A stretch of 59,114 bases of DNA from Candidatus Cloacimonadota bacterium (GCA_023137125.1 JAGLPW010000009.1:1-59114); one strand, 5' to 3'; positions 1 through 10,356 are shown, counted from the stretch's first letter. Made by a program: numbers and translations. The notes: generated by a model not told the origin, from the sequence alone.

Positions 1-419
1 CCTGCCAATACAGAGTTATATCCTGCAGTTTGTAAGATATGATGGATAAGACTTACTGTTGTGCTTTTACCATTGGAACCTGTTATTGCAATTATCTTGC
101 TGTGTGGATGCTTTATTCTAAAGCTGAATTCTATCTCACTTATGATCTCAATATTTTGTTTTTCAGCTTCCTTAAAAATTGGTATGTTTCCTGGAATTCC
201 AGGACTTAATATCAGCACTTCATTATTAAGGAGTTTTTCTGTATGTCCCCCAAATTCACATTGAAATGAATCTTTAATTCTTTTAGAATTGGTTATCTCG
301 CTTTCAGCCCTTTTCTCGCTGATAAATGCAATTCCACCAAGCTCTTTGATCTTTACAGCTGCGGAAAATCCGCTTCTTGCCATTCCAAGAATTCCAAATT
401 TCCTATTTATTACTTTCAT
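1..419 (-). CDS. murD: UDP-N-acetylmuramoylalanine--D-glutamate ligase MurD, N-terminal part (runs off window)
   Basis: Manual reverse translation from ATG at 419: MKVINRKFGILGMARSGFSAAVKIKELGG...ILSPGIPGNIP...IIAITGSNGKSTTVSLIHHIL; Mur ligase ATP-binding GSNGKST motif; position in dcw cluster. Confidence 0.93.
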   Translation of the reverse strand, partial: MKVINRKFGILGMARSGFSAAVKIKELGGIAFISEKRAESEITNSKRIKDSFQCEFGGHTEKLLNNEVLILSPGIPGNIPIFKEAEKQNIEIISEIEFSFRIKHPHSKIIAITGSNGKSTTVSLIHHILQTAGYNSVLA

Positions 420-422
420 TTC

Positions 423-1538
423 CTACCTGAGTTTTAAAGTTGCAAGAGCAACACCTACAAGAAGTGCAGCTACTATCCAGAACCTGATCACGATCTTTTC
501 TTCTGAAATGCCTTTTAATTCGTAATGATGATGAATTGGAGCACAAAGAAAGACTCTTTTCCCGGTGCCTGTTTTAATTCTTGTATATTTAAAGTAATAA
601 CGTTGAATAATTGTAGAAAGAGCTTCAATTACAAATACACCACCAACAATTGCAAAGAATATCTCTTCTCTAAGCAGCACAGCAAGAACGGCTAACATTC
701 CACCCAAAGAAAGTGAGCCTGTATCTCCAAGTATTATCTGGGCGGGTTTTACATTATACCACAAAAATCCTAGCATTGTTCCAATAAGAGCGGCAATAAA
801 TACTGTAAGCTCCCCAGCATTCTGAATAAAATCTAAGTTTAAATATCCTGCTAAAACAAAGTTACCCTTAATGTAAGCCATTATGCCAAGTCCCAGAGCA
901 GCTATAGCAACTGTTCCACCGGCCAAACCGTCTAATCCATCTGTTAAATTTACCGCATTTGAAGTAGCTGTGACCATAAAAACAACAAATGGAATGAAAA
1001 GGAGTTTCAATTGAATTGAACTACCTTTGAGAAATGGTAAGTTTATTTTCGTGATAATATCCGGGTTTTGAGCACCGTAATATAAAGCAAACCCGATAAG
1101 CAAGCCTAGCGTGATCTGAGCAAGTAGTTTATATTTTGCAATCAATCCTTTTTTTGCATATAAAAAATTCTTGAGGTAGTCATCAAGAAAACCGGTTGCA
1201 CCTAACCAGATAGTAGTAATTATCATGATAAGTACGTAGCTATTTACGAGATTATTCCATAATAATACAGATAGCAAAATACTGCATATTACTATAAGAC
1301 CACCCATTGTAGGTGTTCCTTCTTTTTCTTTATGTGAAATTGGAACGTACTCATTAATACTTTCAACAGCTTGGTGTTTCTTTAACATTTTAATAAACTT
1401 GGGTCCTAACAATATCGAGAAAAATATTGCGGTTATAAAAGCTGCGATAGATCGGAAAGTAACATACTGAAATACTCTAAATAAGTTGTATCCGAACAAT
1501 TCCGTATTGGCTAAAGGGGCAAAAAGGTGATAAAACAT
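423..1538 (-). CDS. mraY: phospho-N-acetylmuramoyl-pentapeptide-transferase MraY
   Basis: 371-aa polytopic protein with NLTDGLDGLAGG, GFLDDYLK, GDTGSLSLGG and APIHHHYELKG motifs. Confidence 0.97.
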   Translation of the reverse strand: MFYHLFAPLANTELFGYNLFRVFQYVTFRSIAAFITAIFFSILLGPKFIKMLKKHQAVESINEYVPISHKEKEGTPTMGGLIVICSILLSVLLWNNLVNSYVLIMIITTIWLGATGFLDDYLKNFLYAKKGLIAKYKLLAQITLGLLIGFALYYGAQNPDIITKINLPFLKGSSIQLKLLFIPFVVFMVTATSNAVNLTDGLDGLAGGTVAIAALGLGIMAYIKGNFVLAGYLNLDFIQNAGELTVFIAALIGTMLGFLWYNVKPAQIILGDTGSLSLGGMLAVLAVLLREEIFFAIVGGVFVIEALSTIIQRYYFKYTRIKTGTGKRVFLCAPIHHHYELKGISEEKIVIRFWIVAALLVGVALATLKLR

Positions 1539-1541
1539 TTT

Positions 1542-4307
1542 TTAAATCCTTCCTATTATTTTTTCTAATTTAATTCCATGAGAAGCTTTTATCAGGACAA
1601 CTGCATTTTGTGGAAATTTCTCCAGTATTCCTGATAACAATAATTTATCGACATCTTCAAAATGTGCATCAGCACTGAACGCACGTGATATATTTCCAAC
1701 AGATATCAACTGTTTATAATTCATCTCTTTAAGCACGATCAACATATTTTTGTGCAATTCTTTTGTCAATTTCCCAAGCTCCAGCATATCTCCTAAGATT
1801 GCATAATGAGGTTTTCCCTTTTCGTATTCATTCCAGAATTCAATTGCTGCTTTCATAGAATCCGGGTTAGCATTATAACAATCTACCAGAAGCGTTTTCC
1901 CATTTTGTTTGATGATCTCCATTCTTTGAGAAATTTGAAGTGGTTTATTCAATCCGGTTTGGATCACTCTTTTGCTGATCTGCAATTGTAAAGAAATGGC
2001 AATTGCGATTCCGGCATTTAGAGAGTAGTCTTTAAATGGGGTTGGAATAAAAAACTCCGTCTCATTTACATTGAATTTGGTAATATCCTTTTCTGTGTGA
2101 ATATCAGTAAATCTGAAATCAGAATCTGGGGAAGAGCCAAAGGAAATTCCTGAAAATTTCTTAAATCTATCATCATCTGCAGGAAAGAATTTTTCTTTAA
2201 GATCGTATTGGAAAAGTGCTGTTTTCTCTTTGAATACGCCCAATTCATCTTTTAAGAATTCAAGGTGTGAAGCTCCAATAGAAATGATAACACCAATATC
2301 CGGTTTTGTGATCTCGGTTAACTTCTCAATTTCCCCAAATTGATTTGTTCCAAGTTCTAAAACTGAATATTTGTATCTGGGATCTAGTCGGAAGATCGTT
2401 TTAGGAACACCAACAAGATTATTTTCATTCCCGAAAGTTTTATGTGTTAGAGCAATTTCAGATAGGATATTATAAAGATATTCTTTCATCGTAGTTTTAC
2501 CAAAGCTTCCGGTTAAAGCAATTGTGGTCAGATCGAACTGACTTTTATAGATCTTTGCCAAAAGTGCATAAGCTTCTAATGTGTCTTTTACACGAATGAT
2601 ATTTGCAGAGCTGCTTTGGTAATCCATACTTACAACTGCCCAGCAATTTTTCTTTTTTAGTATTTTCTCAACATAATCATGACCATCGAAATTTTCTCCC
2701 TTCAAAGCAAAGAACAGGGAATTCTCGTTTATAGAACGTGAATCGGTAGAAATATTTTCAATTAGAGGATGATCATTGATCACAAGATTGTGTTGAAAGA
2801 TAAGTTCAAGCTGAAGAGGATCTATTGGTAATGAAAGAAAATTATTGAAATCATACGAATGCAGAAGTGCATTTTCTGCTTCTTTAATGTCATCGAAGTC
2901 AAATCTTTTTCCATTGATCTCTTGATATTTCTCATGACCTTTTCCGGCAATAAGCACGATATCATTTTCTTTTGCAAAATTTATTGCAGTTTGAATGGCT
3001 CTTTTTCTATCACGGATTATCCAGAATGGGATATCTTCATCGGCATCTCTAATTATGTCGCGAATGATCTCTGCAGGTTCCTCATCACGCGGATTATCAT
3101 TTGTAATTATTATTCTATCAGCATATTTAGCCGCTTCCAGCATTTTAGGTCTTTTAGTTTTATCCCTGCTGCCTCCAGCTCCAAATACGCAGATAATTTT
3201 TTCTTTTTTGATCTCATTAAGAGTTTTAAGTACATTATTCAAAGCATCGGGAGTGTGAGCATAATCGATGTAAATTCCGATATTGCGGTCATTTATAACT
3301 TGCTGTAATCTGCCTTGAATGCAGCTGATCTTATTTATAGATTCAATAATCTGTGTAGAACTTGATTTTCCTAATAGATCTAGTGCTACAGAAAATGCGG
3401 TTGCAGTATTGAAAATATTGTATTTGCCTATTAAATTTGTTTTAAGTTGGAATTCTTTACCTTTGAAGCTTAGTTTGAAGTTTGAACCGGAAATACTGTA
3501 ATCATGTTCTCCAATACAAACTTCACCTTCTTTAAAAGAAATCCCATATTTGATGAATGAATATTTATTGTATAATCTCTCTCCGTGTTCATCATCAATA
3601 TTTATAAAAGCCCTATCAACATTTTCAAATAGCTTAAATTTTGTTTTTGCATATTCATTTAAAGTTATATGAAAATCAAGATGATCTTGAGTGAGATTTG
3701 TGAAAACTGCACTATGAAAATTTATTGCGAATGTTCTATCTAACGATAAAGCGTGCGATGAAACCTCCATGATCACAAATTCCACATTTTCATCGATCAT
3801 TTTGCAGAAGATAGTATTTAGATCTATGATATCCGGAGTGGTTCTTTCAGATGTATTTGTAACACCATTTATTGAGTAGCCCAGGGTTCCAATAAGACCA
3901 ACTTTATTGCCATTATCAATGAGAATATGCTCGATGATACTGCCAATAGTTGTTTTCCCATTTGTACCGGTTATTCCAATTATCTTCAACTTCTTGGAAG
4001 GATCATCATAAAATAGTGTTGCTAATAAAGCTGTAGCTTTTCGTGCATTTAATACAACTATCTGGGGAATATCAATTTCAAGTTCTCTTTCAACTATAAG
4101 TAGCTTTGCACCATTATCAACAGCTTTTTGAGCATAATCGTGTCCATCAACAATGAAACCGAAAATGCAAACAAAAACATAACCTTTCTTTATATTTCTG
4201 GAATCAGTTTGAACTCCGGAATATGTACTAATTGGATTAGTATTAATGCGCTCGATGAGAAGCTCATGTTTTTGCAATATCGTCGTGATCTCAGAAGTTG
4301 AGATCAT
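1542..4307 (-). CDS. fused MurE-MurF ligase (UDP-MurNAc-tripeptide synthetase / UDP-MurNAc-pentapeptide synthetase)
   Basis: Single 927-aa ORF (track start 4325; likely ATG 4307, MISTSEI). N-half has GITGTNGKTT and the meso-DAP-type DNPRDEEP signature; C-half has a second TDSRSI...ALKGENFDGHDYV start and GSFGKTTMKEYL. Confidence 0.95.
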   Translation of the reverse strand: MISTSEITTILQKHELLIERINTNPISTYSGVQTDSRNIKKGYVFVCIFGFIVDGHDYAQKAVDNGAKLLIVERELEIDIPQIVVLNARKATALLATLFYDDPSKKLKIIGITGTNGKTTIGSIIEHILIDNGNKVGLIGTLGYSINGVTNTSERTTPDIIDLNTIFCKMIDENVEFVIMEVSSHALSLDRTFAINFHSAVFTNLTQDHLDFHITLNEYAKTKFKLFENVDRAFINIDDEHGERLYNKYSFIKYGISFKEGEVCIGEHDYSISGSNFKLSFKGKEFQLKTNLIGKYNIFNTATAFSVALDLLGKSSSTQIIESINKISCIQGRLQQVINDRNIGIYIDYAHTPDALNNVLKTLNEIKKEKIICVFGAGGSRDKTKRPKMLEAAKYADRIIITNDNPRDEEPAEIIRDIIRDADEDIPFWIIRDRKRAIQTAINFAKENDIVLIAGKGHEKYQEINGKRFDFDDIKEAENALLHSYDFNNFLSLPIDPLQLELIFQHNLVINDHPLIENISTDSRSINENSLFFALKGENFDGHDYVEKILKKKNCWAVVSMDYQSSSANIIRVKDTLEAYALLAKIYKSQFDLTTIALTGSFGKTTMKEYLYNILSEIALTHKTFGNENNLVGVPKTIFRLDPRYKYSVLELGTNQFGEIEKLTEITKPDIGVIISIGASHLEFLKDELGVFKEKTALFQYDLKEKFFPADDDRFKKFSGISFGSSPDSDFRFTDIHTEKDITKFNVNETEFFIPTPFKDYSLNAGIAIAISLQLQISKRVIQTGLNKPLQISQRMEIIKQNGKTLLVDCYNANPDSMKAAIEFWNEYEKGKPHYAILGDMLELGKLTKELHKNMLIVLKEMNYKQLISVGNISRAFSADAHFEDVDKLLLSGILEKFPQNAVVLIKASHGIKLEKIIGRI

Positions 4308-6484
4308 TTTGCCGTTACAGTACATATATCTCCAAATTTAATATTAGATCCCGGTTTTATTGACTGGGCTGAGATGATACCATTACCACGGATCACCAGC
4401 TTTACACTGCTTCTATTTGATATGGCAATTGCCTTTCTTAAGGACAATCCTACAAGATCTGGCATTGCATATGCATCAACATTCAATTGCTCTGCATCCT
4501 GTTTATTGTCAAGATTAAGGATGATCTTCTCGTTTTTATCAAATGATGTATTTGGTTTGGGGTATTGATCCATTATTTTTCCAGTTTTATTTTCACCGGT
4601 TACGATGAAATTTATTCCCTCTTTTTTTAATGTTTTAATTGCCTTTTCTAATTGCAGACCGGTAACATCAGGAGCAAAAACAAACTTCTTATTATCTTCT
4701 TTCACATTTGCAATAACATCTGTATCCGGTAGATTAACTATTTTTTTTACTACATCTCTAAAGGTGGGAACTGCAGAAAGTGAAGCATAATATGAATATG
4801 ATTTGTAATCTGCTTCATCATATACAATTACCATAACATACTCCGGTTTATTTACAGGGAAGAAACCTGCAAAAATAGAGGTGTATTTTTCTTCTTCATA
4901 TCCAATTTTACCACTTATCGCTTTTTCGGAAGTACCTGTCTTTCCTGCTATTGTAAGATGTTCTAATTTTGTACCGGTAGCAGTTCCATAATCTACAACA
5001 CCTTTTAAGAAAACTTTTAATGTATCCAGAGATCTCTTATCAGAAATTTTCCGCATAACTTTTGGTTTATAGGATGTAATTATTTTGTTGTTTTTATCCC
5101 TTATCTCTTTTACCAGATGCGGCTGCATAACCTTTCCGCCATTAGCCAGCGAGCAATAAGCATTTGCCAACTGCAATGCACTCACAGAAATTTCCTGACC
5201 AAATGAGATAGAATGAAGCGAGAAACCCTGCCAGTCTTTCAGTTTCCTGAATATACCGGTTGCTTCACCCGAAATATTGGATCCTGTCTTGTGCCCGAAT
5301 CCCATTGCGATCATGCGCTCATAAAGAACCTTACTGCCAATTTTCTCAACTATCCGGCTAATTCCAACATTACTAGAATAAGCAATAATATCCTTAAAAC
5401 TGAGGGTTCTATATTTATGATCATCTTTAATGACCCGTTCTTCTTGTTCGTATTCCAGGTGATAATCTGTACAATCTATTATATCCGATGGCTCATAAAT
5501 ATCTTTTTCTAAAGCTAGAAGAGCTGTTATTGGTTTTAAAGTGGAACCCGGCTCAAACATGAAAGATGCAGCGATATTCGTAGCAGAACGGAGCTCTTTT
5601 GCAGATCTTCTTTTATGATCTTTACTAAGACCAGCCATTGCCAATATCTCACCTGTAAAGGGTTCCATCACAATACCAATTGCATTCTTAGCTTTATATT
5701 CTTTGAGACCAAGTATCAGCTTCTCTTCCAAGATCTCTTGAATTTCCATATCAATTGTGAGATAAATAGATTTACCTCTTTTAGCTGCTTTTTCTTTGAG
5801 GAAAAGAAGCGGGATTATCCTATTATTGGCATCGTAGATAGTTTCTCTCCAACCTACCTCTCCACAAAGCTGTTTATTATACGTTGCTTCAATTCCATTT
5901 TTTCCAATAGTAGTATAGATAGAGTTATCCGAATTTCCCCGTTTACTATCATCTATAATTCCTAAGAAATTGGCACCAAGTTTATCGTGAGGATATGTAC
6001 GTTTAATATTACTGAATGTGGCAACAAGACCCTTTATATTCTCTTTTATAAATTCCCGTTTAATAAGATGAAGCTGATTTTCTGAAATATCAGTTGTGAG
6101 ATATACACTGGAATAATGTGGTTCTTTATTTAACCGTTTCAGCAGAAATTTTTTCTTGGCTACGCTATTTTCTGAAATTATATTAGCAATTTTCTTAAAT
6201 ACTTCTTTAGAGGGTATCTCAGATCCTCTTTTGCAATCATCAATTATGGCTCGTCTGTCTACATCAAGCTGATAATATTTTACAGAGCTAACCAAAAGCT
6301 TTCCTTCACGATCATAAATATTACCACGGTTTGGTATCAAGATCTCTTTAGATGGATTTTGCCTTATCTGCACAGTTGCCTTTAGTTTATGAGCATCTAA
6401 TATTTGAATTGAAAATAGATAACCTATCCAGATAAGGATTAGGATAATGTTGAAACCTATGAAATATTTTATTCTTGTATTCAT
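4304..6484 (-). CDS. ftsI: FtsI/PBP2-type transpeptidase with C-terminal PASTA domains
   Basis: N-terminal TM helix, AASFMFEPGSTLKP (SxxK), YSSNVG (SxN), AGKTGTSEKA (KTGT); C-terminal PDVTGLQLEKAIKTLKKEG and MPDLVGLSLRKAI PASTA-like units. Confidence 0.93.
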   Translation of the reverse strand: MNTRIKYFIGFNIILILIWIGYLFSIQILDAHKLKATVQIRQNPSKEILIPNRGNIYDREGKLLVSSVKYYQLDVDRRAIIDDCKRGSEIPSKEVFKKIANIISENSVAKKKFLLKRLNKEPHYSSVYLTTDISENQLHLIKREFIKENIKGLVATFSNIKRTYPHDKLGANFLGIIDDSKRGNSDNSIYTTIGKNGIEATYNKQLCGEVGWRETIYDANNRIIPLLFLKEKAAKRGKSIYLTIDMEIQEILEEKLILGLKEYKAKNAIGIVMEPFTGEILAMAGLSKDHKRRSAKELRSATNIAASFMFEPGSTLKPITALLALEKDIYEPSDIIDCTDYHLEYEQEERVIKDDHKYRTLSFKDIIAYSSNVGISRIVEKIGSKVLYERMIAMGFGHKTGSNISGEATGIFRKLKDWQGFSLHSISFGQEISVSALQLANAYCSLANGGKVMQPHLVKEIRDKNNKIITSYKPKVMRKISDKRSLDTLKVFLKGVVDYGTATGTKLEHLTIAGKTGTSEKAISGKIGYEEEKYTSIFAGFFPVNKPEYVMVIVYDEADYKSYSYYASLSAVPTFRDVVKKIVNLPDTDVIANVKEDNKKFVFAPDVTGLQLEKAIKTLKKEGINFIVTGENKTGKIMDQYPKPNTSFDKNEKIILNLDNKQDAEQLNVDAYAMPDLVGLSLRKAIAISNRSSVKLVIRGNGIISAQSIKPGSNIKFGDICTVTAK

Positions 6485-6518
6485 AAAAAATGCTCATTCG
6501 TTTGAATGAGCAATAACA

Positions 6519-6848
6519 TCACCTGGTGAGTGCTTCGGCTGAGGGGACAATGTAATCTATCAGGCGGAAAGTCTCTTTCTTATTGTTGAATTTAATATTG
6601 TGCACATTCTCATTGTCGGTAGGGAAGAACATATCCAGATTTTGTGAGGCAAGTCTTTGTATACGCTCGCGGGAACTTAGTTTACTGTTGAGGGTAATAA
6701 GATCTAAATTATTAACCTTTTGGGCTTGATAAAGCTCTCGGGCTGCATCAAGTTCACGTCCGTAAACTATGATCATGTGTTTATTACTATAATGACAAAA
6801 TATTGAGACTAAAATTAAAACAGCAATAACAATTACTTTCCAGTTCAT
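6519..6848 (-). CDS. small single-TM division protein, FtsL-like
   Basis: 109 aa, N-terminal TM helix, between rsmH and ftsI genes. Confidence 0.6.
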   Translation of the reverse strand: MNWKVIVIAVLILVSIFCHYSNKHMIIVYGRELDAARELYQAQKVNNLDLITLNSKLSSRERIQRLASQNLDMFFPTDNENVHNIKFNNKKETFRLIDYIVPSAEALTR

Positions 6849-7777
6849 AAAACCTCCCTCTTTTGGGCTATTCTAAGTTTCGCGCTTCTGGCACGCGGAT
6901 TATTTTCTATCTCCTGCGCTGTTGGAACGATCGGTTTTTTTGATAATATTCTAAGTGTTGCTTTTTTATCACAAACACATAATGGAAACTCAGGTGGACA
7001 GATGCACGATTTTGCTTCATATTTGAAGATGTTCTTAACAATTCTGTCTTCTAGACTATGATAAGAGATAACTACAATTCTACCACCGGGATTCAAAATT
7101 TTAATAGAGTCATTCAGTGCTGTTTCCAGAACTTCCATCTCTTTATTGATGTAGATCCGCAAAGCCTGGAAGATCCTCGCTTTAGCTTTAATGCTCTTAT
7201 GGGAAATTATGCAATTCTCAATTATATTAGATAACTGCAAGGTGGTTTCTATCTCTTCTTTATCTCTTTCTAAAACAATGCTTCTGGCAATTCTGGCAGC
7301 TTCTTTTTCTTCACCATATTTGCGGAATATTCTGGCGAGTTCTTCAAAAGAATAAGTATTAACCACTTCGGCTGCGGTAAGCTGAGAGTCCTGATCCATC
7401 CTCATATTCAATTTTCCATCACCGCTAAAGCTAAATCCTCGGGCAGGATCATTTATCTGATGAGATGAAACACCAAGATCAAAAAGTATACCATCAACCT
7501 TTTTTATTCTCTCAAGGGCAAGACCGGTTCTTATATTGGCAAAATTCTCTTTGATCATAATAAATTTTTCAGGATATTTTTCTTTCAAGACTTTACTTTG
7601 TTTAATTGAATCGGGATCCTGATCAAAAGCGAATAATTGTATATCTTTTCCACTTTCTAATATTGCGCGGGAATGCCCACCACCACCAAAGGTTGCATCT
7701 ACATAAATTTTGTCATCCTGCAGATCCAAAGCTTGTAGACATTCAGCTAATAATACCGGAACGTGGTACTGAGTCAT
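6845..7777 (-). CDS. rsmH: 16S rRNA (cytosine1402-N4)-methyltransferase RsmH/MraW
   Basis: HVPVLLAECLQAL, YVDATFGGGGHSRAIL, DGILFDLGVSSHQ, VVISYHSLEDRIVK, NPRARSAKLR. Confidence 0.97.
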   Translation of the reverse strand: MTQYHVPVLLAECLQALDLQDDKIYVDATFGGGGHSRAILESGKDIQLFAFDQDPDSIKQSKVLKEKYPEKFIMIKENFANIRTGLALERIKKVDGILFDLGVSSHQINDPARGFSFSGDGKLNMRMDQDSQLTAAEVVNTYSFEELARIFRKYGEEKEAARIARSIVLERDKEEIETTLQLSNIIENCIISHKSIKAKARIFQALRIYINKEMEVLETALNDSIKILNPGGRIVVISYHSLEDRIVKNIFKYEAKSCICPPEFPLCVCDKKATLRILSKKPIVPTAQEIENNPRARSAKLRIAQKREVL

Positions 7778-8217
7778 TATTGATAATCCATAGAATTAAA
7801 TTGTTTCCTGTGCTCTTCCAAACGTTTCTGACGGAATTGCTCGTAATTCTGCGGACTCCAAACAGAAATGTAATTTCCGGATCCTTTGATGATCACTTTA
7901 TCTTTGATATTGGCGATCTCCAAAAGCTCAGTACCAATTTTTATCCTGCCGTTCTTCTCCATCTTCTGCTCGGAAGAAGCAAATGTTCGCAAATTAGAAA
8001 GCAGTTGTTTATCGCGGTCGGTACCGTTTTTCAGGATCTCTATCTTATCATTCCAGTTATCCAGTGGATAGATAGCGATATCTGTATTTGGTCCTAATGT
8101 GATTACAACAGTTTGCTTTGCCTGTGTGCTGAATTTCTTCTTGAAAGCGGCAGGAATTGTGATCCATTTAAGTTTGTTAACCGAGTTCTTAAATGTGCCT
8201 AAGAATTCACCCGACAT
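7777..8217 (-). CDS. mraZ: transcriptional regulator MraZ
   Basis: GEFLGTFKNSVNKLKWITIPAAFKKKF; start moved to ATG 8217, preceded by GGAGGTTGTG; the track ORF begins 28 codons further upstream. Confidence 0.93.
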   Translation of the reverse strand: MSGEFLGTFKNSVNKLKWITIPAAFKKKFSTQAKQTVVITLGPNTDIAIYPLDNWNDKIEILKNGTDRDKQLLSNLRTFASSEQKMEKNGRIKIGTELLEIANIKDKVIIKGSGNYISVWSPQNYEQFRQKRLEEHRKQFNSMDYQ

Positions 8218-8349
8218 CACAACCTCCTTAATCGTTTGAGTAAAAATGAGAATCTTTGAGAACTTCTGGGTCAAACGTGAGACGAATCTGGGGAAAGTCA
8301 AGTTTTTTCTGAGCTTATATGAGTTTTTATTATATTTATTTATATATAT

Positions 8350-8545
8350 TTATCAGTTTTCAACTGGTTTGTTATCAGTTTTCACATGGTTTGTCATTTT
8401 CTGTCAGATGGTTTGTCATTTTTGGGTGGCAGCAGTTTGTCATATTTCAATTTTCAGCTCGAGCTCCGGGAGTGTTTTCAAAACAAAAAGTGGCAGCAGT
8501 TTGTCATTTTATGACAAACCCGTGCCACAATTCTTTTCAATTAAT
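8350..8545. repeat. cluster of GGTTTGTCAT / ATGACAAACC units with a long palindrome
   Basis: Several reverse-orientation copies (ggtttgttat, ggtttgtcat, ggtttgtcat, cagtttgtcat, cagtttgtcat) then a forward copy; palindrome GTGGC-agca-GTTTGTCAT-ttt-ATGACAAAC-ccgt-GCCAC at 8490-8528. Confidence 0.8.
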
Positions 8546-8692
8546 CGTACAATAAATAATGTTTATTATTAAATTATAATTAAAATTAGAAAAAGATTGA
8601 CATTTTCTCATCAAGAATAATATTTAATATAAATTATCAACTATGAAAATTAGATTATCAAATATTTTTAACGCACAAAATGGAGTAATTTA

Positions 8693-10147
8693 ATGAGAAT
8701 TAAATTTATTTTTGTCTTAATACTGCTAATCTCTATTAAATATATTTATTCTGCAGAATACACTATTCCCCGAGCGGCATCCTCTGTATATGCAGAAGAT
8801 ATAGACTTAGATGGAGATAAGGATATTATTGTTGGACACAATACTTTATGGGAATATACTAATCCAAGTATTTCAATATTAACAAATGACGGGAATGGAA
8901 ATTTCACTATTTCAGACACATCTATAGTCTTTTGTGGAGATCAACAAGACATCTTTGCAAAAAGGCTTAACGATGATGATTATCCAGATTTAATAACGTT
9001 TATGGCTGATTTCTCAACTGGTGAAGCAGAAAGGTACATTCGTATATTTTATAATGAATATGGTATATTTGAAAGTTTTTCTGATTATCCCCTTTTATAT
9101 AGTGAACCAGTTTATCTGAAAACTTATGGTGATATTGATGATGACGACGACCTAGATATTATTGTTGCAGCCAATTTAGGTCAACGTTGGGGCTGGTTGT
9201 CAAATAATGGGAACGGTGAATTTTCTGAACCTTCATATGTTAATGTAACTTACCATCCAGGTGGTTTGGCATGTGGTGATTTGAATAATAATGGCAGAGA
9301 TGATATTGTTGTTTGCGGAACGAGTTTGGAAGTATATTTAAGTATACAATCAGGATTTGAATATGTACTTATTGAAGAAGGCATCCATTATGCTAATGAT
9401 GTTGAAATAGCTGATATTGATAATGATGGATATGAAGATTTAATTGTATCGGAATATGGTAGTCCTACCAGTCCTCACTTTTTAAGTATTTATTATAATG
9501 ATGGAAATTGTAATTTCAACTTAGGATATCATGAAGAAATAAGTTATGGCATAAGTGATATGACTTTAGTAGACTTAAATAATGATAATAATATAGATAT
9601 CATTTATTCAAAATGGGGTATTTATATATATATCCGATTAAATGTAAATGGAACTTTTGCTGAAGAACAATACTATCCAACTAATCTTAATGCGCCTTAT
9701 TTTAATATTCGTTCCTGTTATTCTACTGATCTTGATGGAAACGGATGGAATGATATTATTACAGTACAATGGTGCAATATACCCTTAGAAGGGAATTTAC
9801 ACATTTTATTCAACAATGAAGAAGGTGATTTTGTTGAGGAACCACAGGTCTCTGCAGAGAATTACGAGTTACAAATTTCAAATTACGAATTACAAAATCA
9901 TCCTAATCCCTTCAATCCAGTAACAACTATCAGTTACAATTTTCCTGCCAATATCGTAAATCCGGTTATAGAAATCTTTAATATCAAAGGAGAAACGATT
10001 AGAAAATTTAACTGTCAAAATCAAATCCCCATTATTTGGGACGGAACCGATAACAGTCGCAATCAAGTAGCATCAGGTGTATATTTGTATCGAATAAAAT
10101 CTGATGAAGGTGTGTTAATTTCGAAAAAAATGTTATTATTGAAATAA
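8693..10147 (+). CDS. secreted FG-GAP/VCBS-repeat protein with T9SS C-terminal sorting domain
   Basis: Signal peptide; DxDxDGDxD-type repeats (DIDLDGDKDIIVG, DLNNNGRDDIVV, DIDNDGYEDLIV); C-term NHPNPFNPVTTISYNF...ASGVYLYRIKSDEG...KKMLLLK. Confidence 0.85.
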   Translation: MRIKFIFVLILLISIKYIYSAEYTIPRAASSVYAEDIDLDGDKDIIVGHNTLWEYTNPSISILTNDGNGNFTISDTSIVFCGDQQDIFAKRLNDDDYPDLITFMADFSTGEAERYIRIFYNEYGIFESFSDYPLLYSEPVYLKTYGDIDDDDDLDIIVAANLGQRWGWLSNNGNGEFSEPSYVNVTYHPGGLACGDLNNNGRDDIVVCGTSLEVYLSIQSGFEYVLIEEGIHYANDVEIADIDNDGYEDLIVSEYGSPTSPHFLSIYYNDGNCNFNLGYHEEISYGISDMTLVDLNNDNNIDIIYSKWGIYIYIRLNVNGTFAEEQYYPTNLNAPYFNIRSCYSTDLDGNGWNDIITVQWCNIPLEGNLHILFNNEEGDFVEEPQVSAENYELQISNYELQNHPNPFNPVTTISYNFPANIVNPVIEIFNIKGETIRKFNCQNQIPIIWDGTDNSRNQVASGVYLYRIKSDEGVLISKKMLLLK

Positions 10148-10356
10148 TTTTCGCTTCTGCTGTTTATGTGACGGATCAATTATTTCAATTTGTTGATATG
10201 AAAATGGAGGAAATGAGAGCCGTTAAAAACCTGCCTTGCGTGGTTAAGGTCAAATAACAATTACCCATCTCCTCAAAACAAATTTATTATTTTGTCATTT
10301 GAGGTCAAGAGCATATGTTAGAGTTCTCATTTTCTCTCTCAAAAAAGGAGGAGAAA

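Noticed and set aside
2859-3308. ORFs antisense to murEF, ftsI, rsmH and mraZ (for example 2859-3308, 5213-5512, 7606-8097)
   Set aside because: Shadow ORFs opposite well-supported dcw genes, without RBS or domain signals.
8246-8572. ORFs 8246-8572 and 8319-8555 (+)
   Set aside because: They run through the GTTTGTCAT repeat cluster and the mraZ upstream region, with repetitive low-complexity translations; not credible genes.
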